Assembly (NCBI GenBank): GCA_027475525.1
Contig: JAMWFC010000113.1
Span: forward strand, 930,001-994,000
Reading direction: 5' to 3'
From: Macrolepiota albuminosa
Taxonomy: Eukaryota; Basidiomycota; Agaricomycetes; Agaricales; Agaricaceae
Length of the DNA stretch: 64,000 bases
Shown here: in pieces, positions 26,796 to 37,530 of the stretch
Numbering within the stretch: position 1 is the first letter of the stretch
Layout of the letters: the number at the start of each line of letters is the position of its first letter
Program-made: the position numbers and the translations under genes
The notes under the pieces: model-generated
Told to the model about the DNA's origin: nothing
The model's database searches: none
The model's input: the letters and a program-made list of their open reading frames with translations, nothing else

Positions 26796-28904
26796 TTACT
26801 CGCTCTGAAGTAACGTGATTTCCATATATCTAAGCAAGGAGTATAAACCAGTGGCAACAAAAAACCCCACAATGATACCAATATCTCCAGTATGTTTAGC
26901 AATAGGTCCAACATACCAAGCCTGTGACATGCATGGTATCACGACACCTATCGCCCCAAAGAAAGCAAACACAGCAGCTACTCCGGAAGGCAACTTTCGA
27001 GGATTGTCCCAATGATCTGTGTTATATTTCTGCAAGTCTCGTTTCCTAAAAACCAGATGCTCTACAATGACAATTGCTGCAAAAGCAGTTGTCCAATATC
27101 CGATGATACCTAAATGCGATGAGAAATGCACAACTGTTGCAGTATAGAGATAGAAATATTCCTACTAAGAACATTGACTATCGTTCTGAAGAAATGTTTC
27201 GCGCCAAGAATTGCGAGTGGGATAAGCCTGAAAGATGTTAATACCTGATTTTTGTCCTGATTATACTCGACTAGAAATACACTTACACTACTTCTGCGAC
27301 GATTGAAAAGACGTATCTAGGCACTCTGGCAAAGATCGGCGCTATAGACATAAAACTTGTTCCTAGTCAGTTGCCATCAGTGTAGGTTGAAAATTGGTTT
27401 TTCTGATAAAATTACCAAAGGTATACATTGTAGGAGCACATAACGACGGGATTGAAAGCGAGACGAGCACCACTAGGAATTTCCCAAACCCTCCTGCAGG
27501 AGATAAAACGGCTGAAATAAGCCCTCCAATGTTATTCCCGTCATCAAAACCCTTGCTCCATGAAGGAATTGCCGGAGACATAGCAGCAAATGCTGCACCG
27601 AGTATTTGTGCAGGGACCTGTATTTATATCAACATATGGAATCATGCAAGGGTCAAAACATCCCATCAGAAAGTGCTCGAATTTACGACTCACGTTGGAT
27701 AACAGAAGTCCAAAATAAGCATAAATGAAGATTCTATAGCTGACCATCGACATGTACTTAGTTGGTAACAGCAAGAGTGAAAGAGGGCAACCACACCTAG
27801 ATGCATTCACATCGTGATATACGCCATAGTCTGGGGTCATGGTGCACCAACTTAGAACGCTAGAAGCGACAAATGTCATGAAAGAAATGACCGTCTGCGC
27901 TGAGGGCAGTGGCTGGGTTGGGTATTCGGATATTCTGAGATGCTTTCCACCAACGCCAAGCATAACAATGAAAGTAATCACGTTGGGAATCCAAGCAATG
28001 GTTTCGTACCTGTTGAAGCTTGCAAATTAAACACAGATATGCACATCAAAATAAGCTCACCAGTGGACAACTTTGTATCCCAAGAATGATATCTACGAGA
28101 TGATTTCATTGATGTTGTGCTTAGACCCGAGGATATAGAACTTACTATCAATGACAAAACACTAATAATGACAATTCCTGCTGTGTCATCCAAACGATTG
28201 GAAACGCTAGCTAGTGCCTGTCCTCCACCAATGCAATTCAATATTAAGAATCCTTCCATTGAAATCACATTCAGGATGCTCGGAATAACTGATCCGTAAT
28301 ATCTGTCAGTTCAAAGGTGCATGAGTAAGGCCTCATAAGCAGACAGCGCGAATGCATGATCGTACCCCCAAGAAAAGCGGGCCTGCACCATCCCTCTAGT
28401 TCCTAACTTTGGGCCAAACACAGCGCTGATTCCAAACGGAACGAATGTTAAACCTTGACTAGAATATCAAGAGTCTAAACTAATGTAACGACTCACAAAA
28501 AGGCAGGCATAGCACATGAACTTGGAGGTGATTTGAGAGATTCTATTCAAATGATTACAGTTCAAGAGAAAACATACATGATGTCTGCCAGAGTTAAAAT
28601 AACCAATGTATCGCGAAGCCCCAGACTAAAAAAGGCGGGACCAGCGCATCCCGTGCTAAAAGCAAGTACATTCATGTTTGCAGAAAACCAAACAAAGAAC
28701 AGCTGATAGAGCCTTTTGTCAGTACGTCGCTCCATGGAAGTTGGAGAAATCCTGTCAATGATTGAGATTACAGTAGAAAAAAGCAGAAACTACTTGCCCA
28801 TGTGTTTCAACGCCCCAGCGCAGAAGAAGATTGGCGATCTTTTGTGACAGTGCCGGCTTTAGTACTACTTGGTCGTTCAAGGCATGCTCAAGTTTAGGTT
28901 CCAT
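26796..28904 (-). CDS. NCS1-family nucleobase permease (purine-cytosine permease type)
   Basis: Plasma-membrane importer of cytosine, purines or related bases by proton symport, judged by family resemblance to fungal FCY2-type NCS1 proteins. From the ATG at 28904 the first exon gives a soluble N terminus ending RWGVETHG. Later exons encode FVWFSANMNVLAFSTG and GPAFFSLGLRDTLVIL, the classic NCS1 TM1-TM2 signature, then further membrane segments. The last exon (26796-27131) ends with the EHLVFRK...DNPRKLPSG linker and the final two membrane segments. At least eight short introns are present, so individual frames are short. No internal stop was noted in the conserved segments I read, but I did not resolve every exon. 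Copia-2 lies 96 bp upstream of the start codon. Confidence 0.85.
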
Positions 28905-29000
28905 ACGTAAAGGGAGGAGGTCGGGAGAACTCAGATTGAGTTGGAAGCTTCATTTATAGAATGCTTAGTAAATTCTGGGAGTAACTGACTGAATCGAGAA

Positions 29001-29277
29001 TGTTTGACAGTATACTCAGTCGTGTAGTTAGACGACTCTATTGTGTGCTATCTACCTGTTTGACAGTATACTGGGGGTTCGGTAAGTAACAATTATTGTA
29101 CGGTAGGATAAGCCAATACACACCTCAGTCGTGTAGTTAGACGACTGAGGTGTTGTTCCGTCTGCTCCCGATCCGTAACCTTAGAACTGTACAGTTCCTT
29201 TTCTCTCTTATGTTTTCCCTCCGCTGCGCCGCTTGCACGTGACCCTCGCCCCTGCGTGCCGTGATCCATCCTCAACA
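29001..29277 (-). repeat. 3' LTR of copia-2
   Basis: 277 bp, TGTTTG...CAACA on the plus strand. It holds a 13-bp perfect stem with an 8-nt loop (29120-29153) and repeats its terminal TGTTTGACAGTATACT at 29001 and 29057. Confidence 0.95.
29120..29153. other. LTR stem-loop of copia-2
   Basis: Arms ACACCTCAGTCGT and ACGACTGAGGTGT are perfectly complementary. A related stem with compensating base changes lies at the corresponding place in copia-3. It may act in the RNA (polyadenylation, dimerisation or packaging); the function is not known from sequence. Confidence 0.85.
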
Positions 29278-29303
29278 CTCCCCCGGGCTCGCGGTACGCT
29301 CCT

Positions 29304-32300
29304 CTATTCGCAAAGCCGCAACGCGACGCAGAGTTTGTGGTGTTGGGGTCGCGGCAGGGGCTTGGTGAAGAGGTCTGCGGGGTTGTCGGTGCTTGGGACG
29401 TAATCGATGGTAATCTTTCCTTCTTCGGTGGCGTGGCGGATGTAATGGTACTTGACATCGATATGCTTGACACGGTTATGGTTCCTTTTGTTTTCTGCGA
29501 TAGCAATTGACCCAGTGTTGTCCCCTTTGAGCGAAGCCGGTGGTGGCACTCCGAGGCCGATTTCGGTTAAGGCTGAGTGCATCCATTGGATGTGCTCACC
29601 GGCTCTGGCTAAGGCAATATATTCGGCTTCAGTCGTTGAGGTGGCAACGGTATCCTGGAACTTGGCGCCCCAACAGGTAGGGCCACCGGCCTGCAGGTAC
29701 ACGCCGCCCGATACGGATTTCCGTGTGTCGATATCAGCCGCAAAGTCTGAGTCGTAGTAGCCGCGTGGGATGTAGTTCTCGTGGTCGGGTCCGCCGTACC
29801 GTATTCTGTACCCGAGAGTGCCCTTGATATACCTAAATACGTGGAGTAGGGCCAGCCAGTGCGGTTTTCCAGGGTTTGACATGAATCGACTTAATGAAGT
29901 GATGGCGAACGCGATATCGGGCCTAGTCCCGATCTGGGCGTACATTAAGGAGCCCAGCGCTTCGCAATACGGTTTATCCTTCATGTATAATCGATCCTCC
30001 TTGGTCGCGGGTGCTTGTGTTCGGCTGAGGACGAGTCCAGGAGGGAGTGGGGTGTACTTGGGGGTACATTCGGCCATTCCGAATTTCTCAAGGGTCCGCT
30101 TCAGGTACTCTTCTTGGTCGAGGGTTGTGATCTTCCTTTCCCTGTCGCGCGTGACTCTGATCCCAAGTACGAATTTGATGTCCCCCATGTCTTTTATGTC
30201 GTACCTCTCTCCCAGTTCCTTCCTCGCTGCTTCAGCTTCGGCCTTCGACGTTGACATGCCCGACGTGTCATCGGTGTAGGTGCTCGTTATTGTTGTTTCG
30301 CCGTTGCGGTGTCTTGATCTCACGGATTGGTCGGCGTCTGACCTCTTATATCCGAGTCTTTTCATGTCATCGTCGAGCGCCCGCCACCAGTTATTTGCTC
30401 CGTCCATAGTACCGTATATGGCCTTGTCGAGTAATGAGACTAAGCTTTTCTCGTCGTCTGCCTCTCCGCGTGCACTCCCCCGGACTCGCTCGCCCGTATT
30501 GACGTCTACTCGATAGACTTCGCTCGGGCGTACCTCGTATCCTTCTGGTTGTTCCATTAGGATCGGGACCTGGGTCGGTGCGTTCAGGTACGCGCTGGTG
30601 TAGTCGATCTGCCACATTCCAAAATCGAGGACGGTTCCTACGGCCAGGTTCATGCGCAGGGAGTCGTACTTCACGACGGAAGCGTACGTGGCGAAGTAGT
30701 CCACGCCGGGAATCTGGGAGAAACCTTTGGCCACCAGTCTGGCCTTTCGTCCCGTTATATTCCCGTTGGAGTCGTATTTCAGCGCAAAGGTCCACCGATT
30801 CTTCATCGTTCTCGCCCCAGCGGGCCTCTCAACCAGTCGCCACACCTTCCGTTCGTGCATCCGTGCCATTTCCTGGTCCATCGGACCTTTCCACAGGTCT
30901 GGTCGCCTCATTGCCTCTGAGAACGATCTCGGCACCCAAAGCTCGTCCGGGTCCCTAACGTCGGTGGACATAGCCCCCGGCATGCTCGCGTAGGTCTCCT
31001 CCTCGCTTTCAGGCTCGTCGTCGAGGGCGTGTGAGTCTGCTGCTTGTGGAGAGGGATCGGCAATTTTGGCTGCAAGTCGGGTTGATCGACGAGGGACGGT
31101 GTCAGGGACGCGATCGGTGTCTACGTCGCGCGTGATCGGGGTGGCGGTATCGGGCTGGTGGTCGGTATCGGTAACCTCGGGTTGGGCATCAAGGATTTCG
31201 AATAGGTCACTGGGTGTCTCTCCGTGGTCACCAGGCAAGGTGCGGTGGGCTACGCCTTCCTCGAAGATGACGTCGCGTGATCGAAACATCCTGCCAGATC
31301 CTCGTTCCAGTAGCTTGTAATCACCCATCCCAAAGTATCCGACGAGTACTGCTTTCACCGAGCGCATGTCGAGTTTGCTACCGCCTTCCTCTCGGGGAAC
31401 CTTGGCATAAGCTGTGCATCCAAAAGGCCGGAGGTATGATACGTCAGGCTTGGTTCCCGTGCGAATCTCATGCGGTGTTTTCCCTGGGTGCCTGGAGCTT
31501 GGGACCAGGTCTAACACGTGAGCCGCTGTGGCTGCAGCTTCCCCCCAGTAATGAGCAGGGAGGCGGGAGTCACTCAGCATACTCCGGGCAAGGTCGAGGA
31601 TCGTGCGGTTTCTCCGTTCGGCGACTCCGTTAGCGGGGGATGAGTGCGGTGCAGTGGTCTCGTGGACAATACCACGCCGTTGGCAGTACTTATCCCACAA
31701 CTCATTTTTGAATTCCGTCCCGCCGTCGGTCCTCACGATCTTGACCCTACGTCCCCATTGGGTCTCGGCTCGCACGTCAAACATCTCCATGCATGCCAGG
31801 GTCGTTTCAGCAGCTTTATTCGCAAGGAACCACACCGTGCACTCAGCCCCGCCCTGGTCGGTCGCGACGAGCATCAATGTCTTTCCGCCCGTCGTCTGGA
31901 CACGCGCAGGTCCCCACACATCAAAAGCAACGCGCTCGTATGGGGCGGACTCAGGGTCGACCTGGGCGTCAAACGGGCGTCGGGCGTGCTTCCCCATAAT
32001 GCAGTCTTCGCACTTGCCGTTGGTGGTCATTTTAGTTACTGTAAGCCCGTTGACTGTGTTGCATCGTATCATGTCACGTAATGTGCCCTCGCTCGTGTGT
32101 GCTAGGCGCCGGTGCCAGGTCTCGAAGTCCGTTGGACGACTCAGGGATCGCGCTAGCAGTGCTGCAGGTGGGCGGGCAAACTCGATTAAGAACATTGCAC
32201 CCTCAAGCTTGCATTTCAGGAACGGGACGTTGTCAGGTGCGCGCATCACTGCCCCCCCTTTCTCAAGCTCTATTTTGACCCCTTTCCGTACCAGGCATCC

Positions 32301-33503
32301 GAGTGAGACGAGGTTGTGTGCCAAATCGGGAGCATGCAACGCGTCGTCCAGGGTAATCTCGATGGATTCTCCATTTAGGTTCACCCATTTCCTCACTCGG
32401 CCGCAACCTATAACTCTGAAGGTGCGACCCTCGGCAGTCACTGCTGCTGCGTCACTTGGGCTCGGGGGCTCATAGGTGATAAAGTCTGCCCTGTCCACGA
32501 AGAAGTGCCGGCTAGCGCCCGAGTCCGCGTAGGTGGCCACCCGGTCGCTGTTTGGGGCCTGGGTCAGGGTCGTGAAGGCTAGACACCTGTTGTTGGTTGC
32601 GTTGTCTGCTGGGGTGGCTGTCGCGGAGTTAGCCTGCGGCGCGGCGGGTGTGGCGCTAGACGTAGCCGATGACGTATTCGCTGTGCCCTTGTGTTTCCGC
32701 CACCATTCCGGGTATTGGCCCTCCATGCCTCCTCCCTTGCGGAAACACTTGTCCTTCGTGTGGCCGGTACGCCCACAGTTTGGGTTCTCGCACTTTATGG
32801 CTTTGTCGTTACTGCGGACTGATTGGGTGTAGAGCGCGTGGGTCGAATTGGTTGGGGCGATGACTGAGGGCCCGTGGAGGAGCAGCGCATGCGTTGTGAG
32901 TCTGACTATGACGTCGGCAGATTTCTTGACCTCGAATAGAGCGCCGGTGACGGGTGCCCAAGAGCTGGGCATTGATTTGATGATGTAGGCGCGGAATCTC
33001 TTGTCGTCTATCCCTGCGCCTTGATCGTTTGCTTTTGACCACGCGGTGCGTAATGCCCTGAAGTGAGCCTCGATGTTTGCTCCTTCTCTATATTTGATCG
33101 AGTTGAGTTCCTCCTCAGCTTGCAATAGCCCGAGGTCGGTTTTCGCGTCGTGCAGTGTTGTCAGGGACGACCACGCCTCTGCCGCCGTGCCGTCGAGTTT
33201 CACGCCGGCTCCGATGGGGTTGATGACGTTGAGTATAATCATGCTGCGAGCGTATGCGTCGCGTTGTGCCCATTCTTCGACTGTCGGGTTGGGAGATCCC
33301 CACCACGTTGTGGTGGCAGTCGGCGTCGGTTGGGTTCCTTTGCTTTCGGCCTTAACCGTTGCAGGATTTTCGATTTTTCCTTCTAGGTACTCTAAAAGGC
33401 CGCGGCCGCGGGCGGCTTCGGTGATGGTCGTTTTGAACGACGTCCAATTTGCGCCATCAAATTTTTCTTCGGTCGGGAGCAAGAACAGTGTGGGGTTCGA
33501 CAT
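29304..33503 (-). CDS. copia-2 Gag-Pol polyprotein, full length
   Basis: 1399 aa from the ATG at 33503. Gag of the copia type is followed by a zinc knuckle at about residues 238-256 (CENPNCGRTGHTKDKC), aspartic protease (YADSGASRHFF), GAG-pre-integrase (WHRRLAHTSEGTL, KCEDCIMGKHARRPFD), integrase catalytic core (FDVWGPARV, VRTDGGTEFKN, SSPANGVAERRNRTI), RT (RWTFALKYDSNGNI, ARLVAKGFSQIPGVDYF, active site TYTDDTSGM) and RNase H (YYDSDFAADIDTRKSVSGG, STTEAEYIALA, LKGDNTGSI). The RT box is YTDD instead of the common YVDD; both Asp are kept. No frameshift or stop is seen. Base composition is GC-rich with CpG retained, unlike copia-3. Confidence 0.97.
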   Translation of the reverse strand: MSNPTLFLLPTEEKFDGANWTSFKTTITEAARGRGLLEYLEGKIENPATVKAESKGTQPTPTATTTWWGSPNPTVEEWAQRDAYARSMIILNVINPIGAGVKLDGTAAEAWSSLTTLHDAKTDLGLLQAEEELNSIKYREGANIEAHFRALRTAWSKANDQGAGIDDKRFRAYIIKSMPSSWAPVTGALFEVKKSADVIVRLTTHALLLHGPSVIAPTNSTHALYTQSVRSNDKAIKCENPNCGRTGHTKDKCFRKGGGMEGQYPEWWRKHKGTANTSSATSSATPAAPQANSATATPADNATNNRCLAFTTLTQAPNSDRVATYADSGASRHFFVDRADFITYEPPSPSDAAAVTAEGRTFRVIGCGRVRKWVNLNGESIEITLDDALHAPDLAHNLVSLGCLVRKGVKIELEKGGAVMRAPDNVPFLKCKLEGAMFLIEFARPPAALLARSLSRPTDFETWHRRLAHTSEGTLRDMIRCNTVNGLTVTKMTTNGKCEDCIMGKHARRPFDAQVDPESAPYERVAFDVWGPARVQTTGGKTLMLVATDQGGAECTVWFLANKAAETTLACMEMFDVRAETQWGRRVKIVRTDGGTEFKNELWDKYCQRRGIVHETTAPHSSPANGVAERRNRTILDLARSMLSDSRLPAHYWGEAAATAAHVLDLVPSSRHPGKTPHEIRTGTKPDVSYLRPFGCTAYAKVPREEGGSKLDMRSVKAVLVGYFGMGDYKLLERGSGRMFRSRDVIFEEGVAHRTLPGDHGETPSDLFEILDAQPEVTDTDHQPDTATPITRDVDTDRVPDTVPRRSTRLAAKIADPSPQAADSHALDDEPESEEETYASMPGAMSTDVRDPDELWVPRSFSEAMRRPDLWKGPMDQEMARMHERKVWRLVERPAGARTMKNRWTFALKYDSNGNITGRKARLVAKGFSQIPGVDYFATYASVVKYDSLRMNLAVGTVLDFGMWQIDYTSAYLNAPTQVPILMEQPEGYEVRPSEVYRVDVNTGERVRGSARGEADDEKSLVSLLDKAIYGTMDGANNWWRALDDDMKRLGYKRSDADQSVRSRHRNGETTITSTYTDDTSGMSTSKAEAEAARKELGERYDIKDMGDIKFVLGIRVTRDRERKITTLDQEEYLKRTLEKFGMAECTPKYTPLPPGLVLSRTQAPATKEDRLYMKDKPYCEALGSLMYAQIGTRPDIAFAITSLSRFMSNPGKPHWLALLHVFRYIKGTLGYRIRYGGPDHENYIPRGYYDSDFAADIDTRKSVSGGVYLQAGGPTCWGAKFQDTVATSTTEAEYIALARAGEHIQWMHSALTEIGLGVPPPASLKGDNTGSIAIAENKRNHNRVKHIDVKYHYIRHATEEGKITIDYVPSTDNPADLFTKPLPRPQHHKLCVALRLCE

Positions 33504-33561
33504 TTCTAGGGTTCTGGATCGGTTGTTAATCTTGGTCTGTCTTCGTTTCTTTATTGAGCTA

Positions 33562-33575
33562 CGGGGCCCATAACC
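33562..33575 (-). other. Primer-binding site of copia-2
   Basis: On the element strand GGTTATGGGCCCCG directly follows the 5' LTR. Its first twelve bases complement GGGCCCATAACC of the initiator tRNA-Met anticodon arm, indicating half-tRNA priming. Confidence 0.75.
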
Positions 33576-33852
33576 TGTTTGACAGTATACTCAGTCGTGT
33601 AGTTAGACGACTCTATTGTGTGCTATCTACCTGTTTGACAGTATACTGGGGGTTCGGTAAGTAACAATTATTGTACGGTAGGATAAGCCAATACACACCT
33701 CAGTCGTGTAGTTAGACGACTGAGGTGTTGTTCCGTCTGCTCCCGATCCGTAACCTTAGAACTGTACAGTTCCTTTTCTCTCTTATGTTTTCCCTCCGCT
33801 GCGCCGCTTGCACGTGACCCTCGCCCCTGCGTGCCGTGATCCATCCTCAACA
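33576..33852 (-). repeat. 5' LTR of copia-2
   Basis: 277 bp, identical by eye to the other LTR. Confidence 0.95.
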
Positions 33853-33857
33853 GAGAA

Positions 33858-34133
33858 GCAACCTTCCGATTCCGGATCACGACTTGATAAGCAAGGAGTG
33901 CTAGAGCAATGTTAACAGAAGTAGCTTCTATGCCGTAGGTTTTGATAAAGGAGGGGAGGGACGACTTGTCCAACTCGATACCATCAAATGAAGGGACAAA
34001 AGACCACCTTCACTGTCTGCCCCCTAAGTTCAATATTCAATACTGGTCTTCGCCCTATTTAAGACGTGTGCTCATGATGGATCAAGTTAGACAGATAGTC
34101 CCTCGTTACGTTGGACCGTGACTTCAAGTTTGT
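33858..34133. other. Host DNA between copia-2 and gypsy-2
   Basis: About 280 bp that lay directly upstream of the permease gene before copia-2 inserted. A minus-strand frame from 33973 into the LTR gives about 41 host codons with one hydrophobic segment; it has no recognised family and could be chance. Confidence 0.45.
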
Positions 34134-34138
34134 GACAG

Positions 34139-34349
34139 TGTAACGGTTTCGTGACTACGTTACACTTTACTTCATATGTTTTCATTGATTACCATCACAC
34201 TCCTTGACTACCGCTTACATATCCTATAAGTACCTAACCGAATGTTGTAGTTAGGCAGTTTTCGCAATACTAGGACTTACAACAGTTCTCACCGCGAGAC
34301 TCGATCAGTGTGCCGTGACCCAAGCCTAATCCGGCTGGCTCACGTCACA
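34139..34349 (+). repeat. 5' LTR of gypsy-2 (CpG intact)
   Basis: 211 bp with 12 CpG dinucleotides. Every one of the 11 differences from the 3' LTR is a CpG in this copy that is TG or CA in the other. Confidence 0.93.
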
Positions 34350-34469
34350 TATTTTGAACTTCTAAAGTCTTAGAAAAACCTAACTATAGAGAAAAGGCTC
34401 ACTTCAAGAGGATCTCGGACGGTCTGATCAACCGGAAGTCATACCCTGTAGTGAGCAAACCAGTTTATT

Positions 34470-37176
34470 ATGCATACTAACCAGAATACTTCATCTAGAT
34501 ACCCCCTCCGGACACGGAACCTGGCAGCTGCGGCTACTGGCCAGGGGATGAGAGCCGGATTGAATGTTCGCGAGACCGGAGCGATCGAATCGCAGGCCAG
34601 GACCACCCAGGGCGCCGAGATGGGAACTCGGAGCCTTCAAGACAGGGGTGGACCTGGCTATAAAACCCAGAATATCCCGGAGCCAAGAGAGCCCGGAGAC
34701 CCTTCAGAAAGGGAAGAACCCGACACCTTGAGTGTTGGGGAAGTGGAAGAATCCTGTCCATCTGTGGGAACGTCGGAGCTGACCAACCTGTCCACCAGTA
34801 AAGAGGGTAGTGAACCGTTGAGAACCACGAGCTTTAATCCACCCTGTCGATGGGCGAGAGTGGAAGATGACATCCAGGATGTCGAAGATCAAGCTCAAGA
34901 TCTGTCAGAAGAACAGACATATGTATTCAGTAAAGCTATAGATACATTGAATGAGGCCGATCGTGACCGTATTGACCGTAGATATGCCAACTTGTCCACT
35001 AATGCAAGTAAGAACATCCTCGATAAGGAGGCAGGTTGCCAAGAGGGCGGATCAAAACTGAAGGGCAAGACAGTGGACCCATGCAACTGGCGTGGGGTCC
35101 CACTAATGGGTGAAGAAATGGATCCTGAGATCCAACAACAGATTCTTGACCGCTACAGGCTTCCAGTGGCTGAGCAGGCAGAAATCGATCAGCCTGAAAT
35201 CGCTCCCCTTGACGCTGAACAGCCTGAGTGGGAAGAAGAATACGCTAATGAGCAATATGCCAGAGAAGACAAAAATACTGACCGTAAGGAACGTCGTCAG
35301 AGCAAGCGTATGGTGATGGCCCTTCTCAAGGCTACTCGCGAGATCGAAGAGAAGAAAAGAAGTCATGCTGAAAAGAAAGGCCGTGAATATGTTGCTCTTC
35401 ATGAGTTTACTCAGAAAGTACGCAACTTGAGGTATCACCTGGGAAGAGAGAATCTTAAGAGCTCAGGAGAGCAAGATGCCATGACCAAGCCTAAAAGACG
35501 CAAGTCTAATTCTAAATTGGAGAAAAAGAAAAGGTTGCAAATGGAAGCGATGAAACTGGTGGCACAAATCTCAGACAAGAGTGCTCTAGGGCATGCATTC
35601 TGGCATGTCTGTGTGATGAACAAGTCTGAGCCTGGTTCTGATAGTTCAAGCTCGAGCTCAGGTGAAAACAGTGACAACACTTACTCAGAAAGTTCCAATT
35701 TGGAGGACAGCCAGTCTGGCTCATCTGACAGCTCTTCTCAGGGTAGTCGTAGGGGGCATGCCCACAGGAATTTGTATTCTTGTAATTGAAAAGGGGGAGG
35801 ACGTAAATCTAAGAGCTCCTGTAAGTACCGTAAGAAGAGAAAGTCAAGCAGTAGTAATGACCGTATTCGACCCAATCCTCCGTCAACGTATGATGGAACG
35901 GCTGATGTCCAGCAATTCATGCAGTTTATGTCCAACTGCTCATTATACTTGAAACATGGGCGTGTAAGCAAGCGTCACCAAGTCTGAATTATATCTCAGT
36001 TCCTGAAGGGACAGGTATGGAGGTTCTACACACAAGAAGCATCTCTAGATCCTGAAAGTTGGGGAATAGACCAGTTTTTTGAGGGATTGTTTAATGATTG
36101 TTTCCCTGTCAATTTCCGTAATCAGCAGCGGAATAAGCTAAGTAATTATCACCAGGGAAAATAAACCATCAGAGACTATGTGTCCAGTCTTGAGGAATTG
36201 TTTGTGATCGTTGGTTACATCAGTAAGAGGGAGAGAATTGTCAAACTCTTTGGAGGGTTCAGTCCTTCAATGTGGAAAGAATTATATAAGAAAGGACTCA
36301 CTCCTGAAACCTCCAAATGGAATTGAATACTCGAGGAAGTGGAGTTCATCAAAAGATCAGAGCTGGTGGACATGGAGGACCATGTCAATACAAACAGTCA
36401 CTCTCATGAATCCCACCATCATCATCATGATAGTAACAAGAAAAAGGATCATAAGGGTAGCAAGAAAGATGGTCAGCAAGGCAACCCTGGGGGTTCCAGT
36501 CAATCTAAAAAGCATTCTTCTCATCACAAGAAGACTAACCATACACCCAGATTCTTGTCAATGAGGCATAATTTCCAAGGAAGCAATGGTTCTAAAGAGG
36601 CCACCAGATCAGACAAACCTAAGGGTGAAAACCATAAGTTAAGTAAGGAAGAAATTGAAGAGTACTGAACCAAAAACAAGTGTTTCCATTGTGGAGGCAC
36701 TGGGCACTTTGCATGAAACTGTTTTAGAAATGAAACAGCCAAGTCAGATTCTAGCAACCTGCCAGGAATACCATTGAGTAGTATCCATTTCAACGTGCAA
36801 GATATAGATCAACAGCAAGATGAAGTGCTGGGAGATACAATCCAGGGCTTAATGATCAACTTTATTGACCTAGAGGAAAATCCAACTAAGGAGTCAGATC
36901 TAGGATATTCTTCGGGAGAAGAATCTGTCTGGGACATTATTAATTCCTACTTCTCAGATGATAGCTATGAGGTAAACAAATCTGCGCATACTGATGACTT
37001 CCCTGATCTATGACCAGTCTCTGACATAGACAAATCTGATTGTGAGAATCTTCCAGATCTTCAGCCTGTATGCAGTACAGATAAATCCGACAACTCCCGT
37101 AGCATGGAGGAAGATATACACAGTTGGTTACTGAACTCAGAGGCCAAGCAGTCTGAGGAACTGGAAGAGCTTAATA
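34470..37176 (+). pseudogene. gypsy-2 Gag, 5' part
   Basis: An open frame of 439 codons (34470-35789) encodes an acidic, low-complexity Gag N terminus with a Lys/Arg-rich middle and Ser-rich end. After a TGA at 35787-35789 the same frame continues into a Retrotrans_gag-like domain (NPPSTYDGTADVQQFM, GQVWRFYTQEA, ELFVIVGYISKRERI), a His-rich linker (SHSHESHHHHH) and a CCHC knuckle (CFHCGGTGHFA) whose next codon is also TGA. Several stops are TGA where CGA or TGG is expected. The frame runs to the copia-3 target site at 37172-37176. Confidence 0.8.
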
Positions 37177-37448
37177 TGTTGGTGGGAGATTGCGGCGCAC
37201 GTCAGCCAGACGCGATTACCACGTGAGGCATGTACCACAATGGGAGGTGATCGGGAAACTGTACAGTCAGAGGTTATGGATTTGGAATCGGGAATAACAT
37301 ACCTCAGTTGTTTATACACCGACTGAGGTATGTGCTATAATAATTCATGGGTCGCCAGTTATTAACGTAGCCATTAGTCTCTGTTAACAACAGGTACATA
37401 GATACAATCTAAGTCGTTTATACACCGACTGAGTCTCTGTTAACAACA
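37177..37448 (+). repeat. 5' LTR of copia-3
   Basis: 272 bp, TGTTGGTGGG...TTAACAACA. It carries a stem-loop (about 37297-37333) and repeats its 3' end GTCTCTGTTAACAACA at 37377 and 37433 (56 bp apart). Confidence 0.93.
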
Positions 37449-37462
37449 GGTTATTGGCCCTG
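37449..37462 (+). other. Primer-binding site of copia-3
   Basis: GGTTATTGGCCCTG next to the LTR; one base different in the core from the sites of copia-1 and copia-2 (GGTTATGGGC), consistent with later mutation. Confidence 0.65.
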
Positions 37463-37530
37463 TGCCACTCAGTGAATGACACTTGAAAATTTTTTTCTGA
37501 CCCACCCAAATCTGAAACAGACCCATAGAC

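Larger units (their letters stand above)
29001..33852 (-). mobile_element. Intact Ty1/copia LTR retrotransposon copia-2
   Basis: 4852 bp with 277-bp LTRs at 29001-29277 and 33576-33852 that look identical, and a perfect target duplication GAGAA (28996-29000, 33853-33857). The single 1399-residue polyprotein is uninterrupted. The purine tract (CCCGGGGGAG on the minus strand, next to 29277) and a primer site next to 33576 are present. All parts needed for autonomous transposition are visible, so it is a recent and possibly active copy. Confidence 0.97.

Noticed and set aside
31603..32475. 290-codon plus-strand ORF opposite copia-2 Pol
   Set aside because: Antisense shadow of a GC-rich intact polyprotein; no domain or start context.
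33853..33973. Short minus-strand ORF (MDKSSLPSFIKTYG...) as the missing first exon of the permease
   Set aside because: The permease already has a good start at 28904. Removing copia-2 does not join this ORF in frame to it by any splice I could see.
37377..37448. Direct repeat at the end of the copia-3 LTR as a 77-bp type duplication
   Set aside because: Period 56, short repeat unit, present in both LTRs and paralleled in copia-2; it is an LTR feature.
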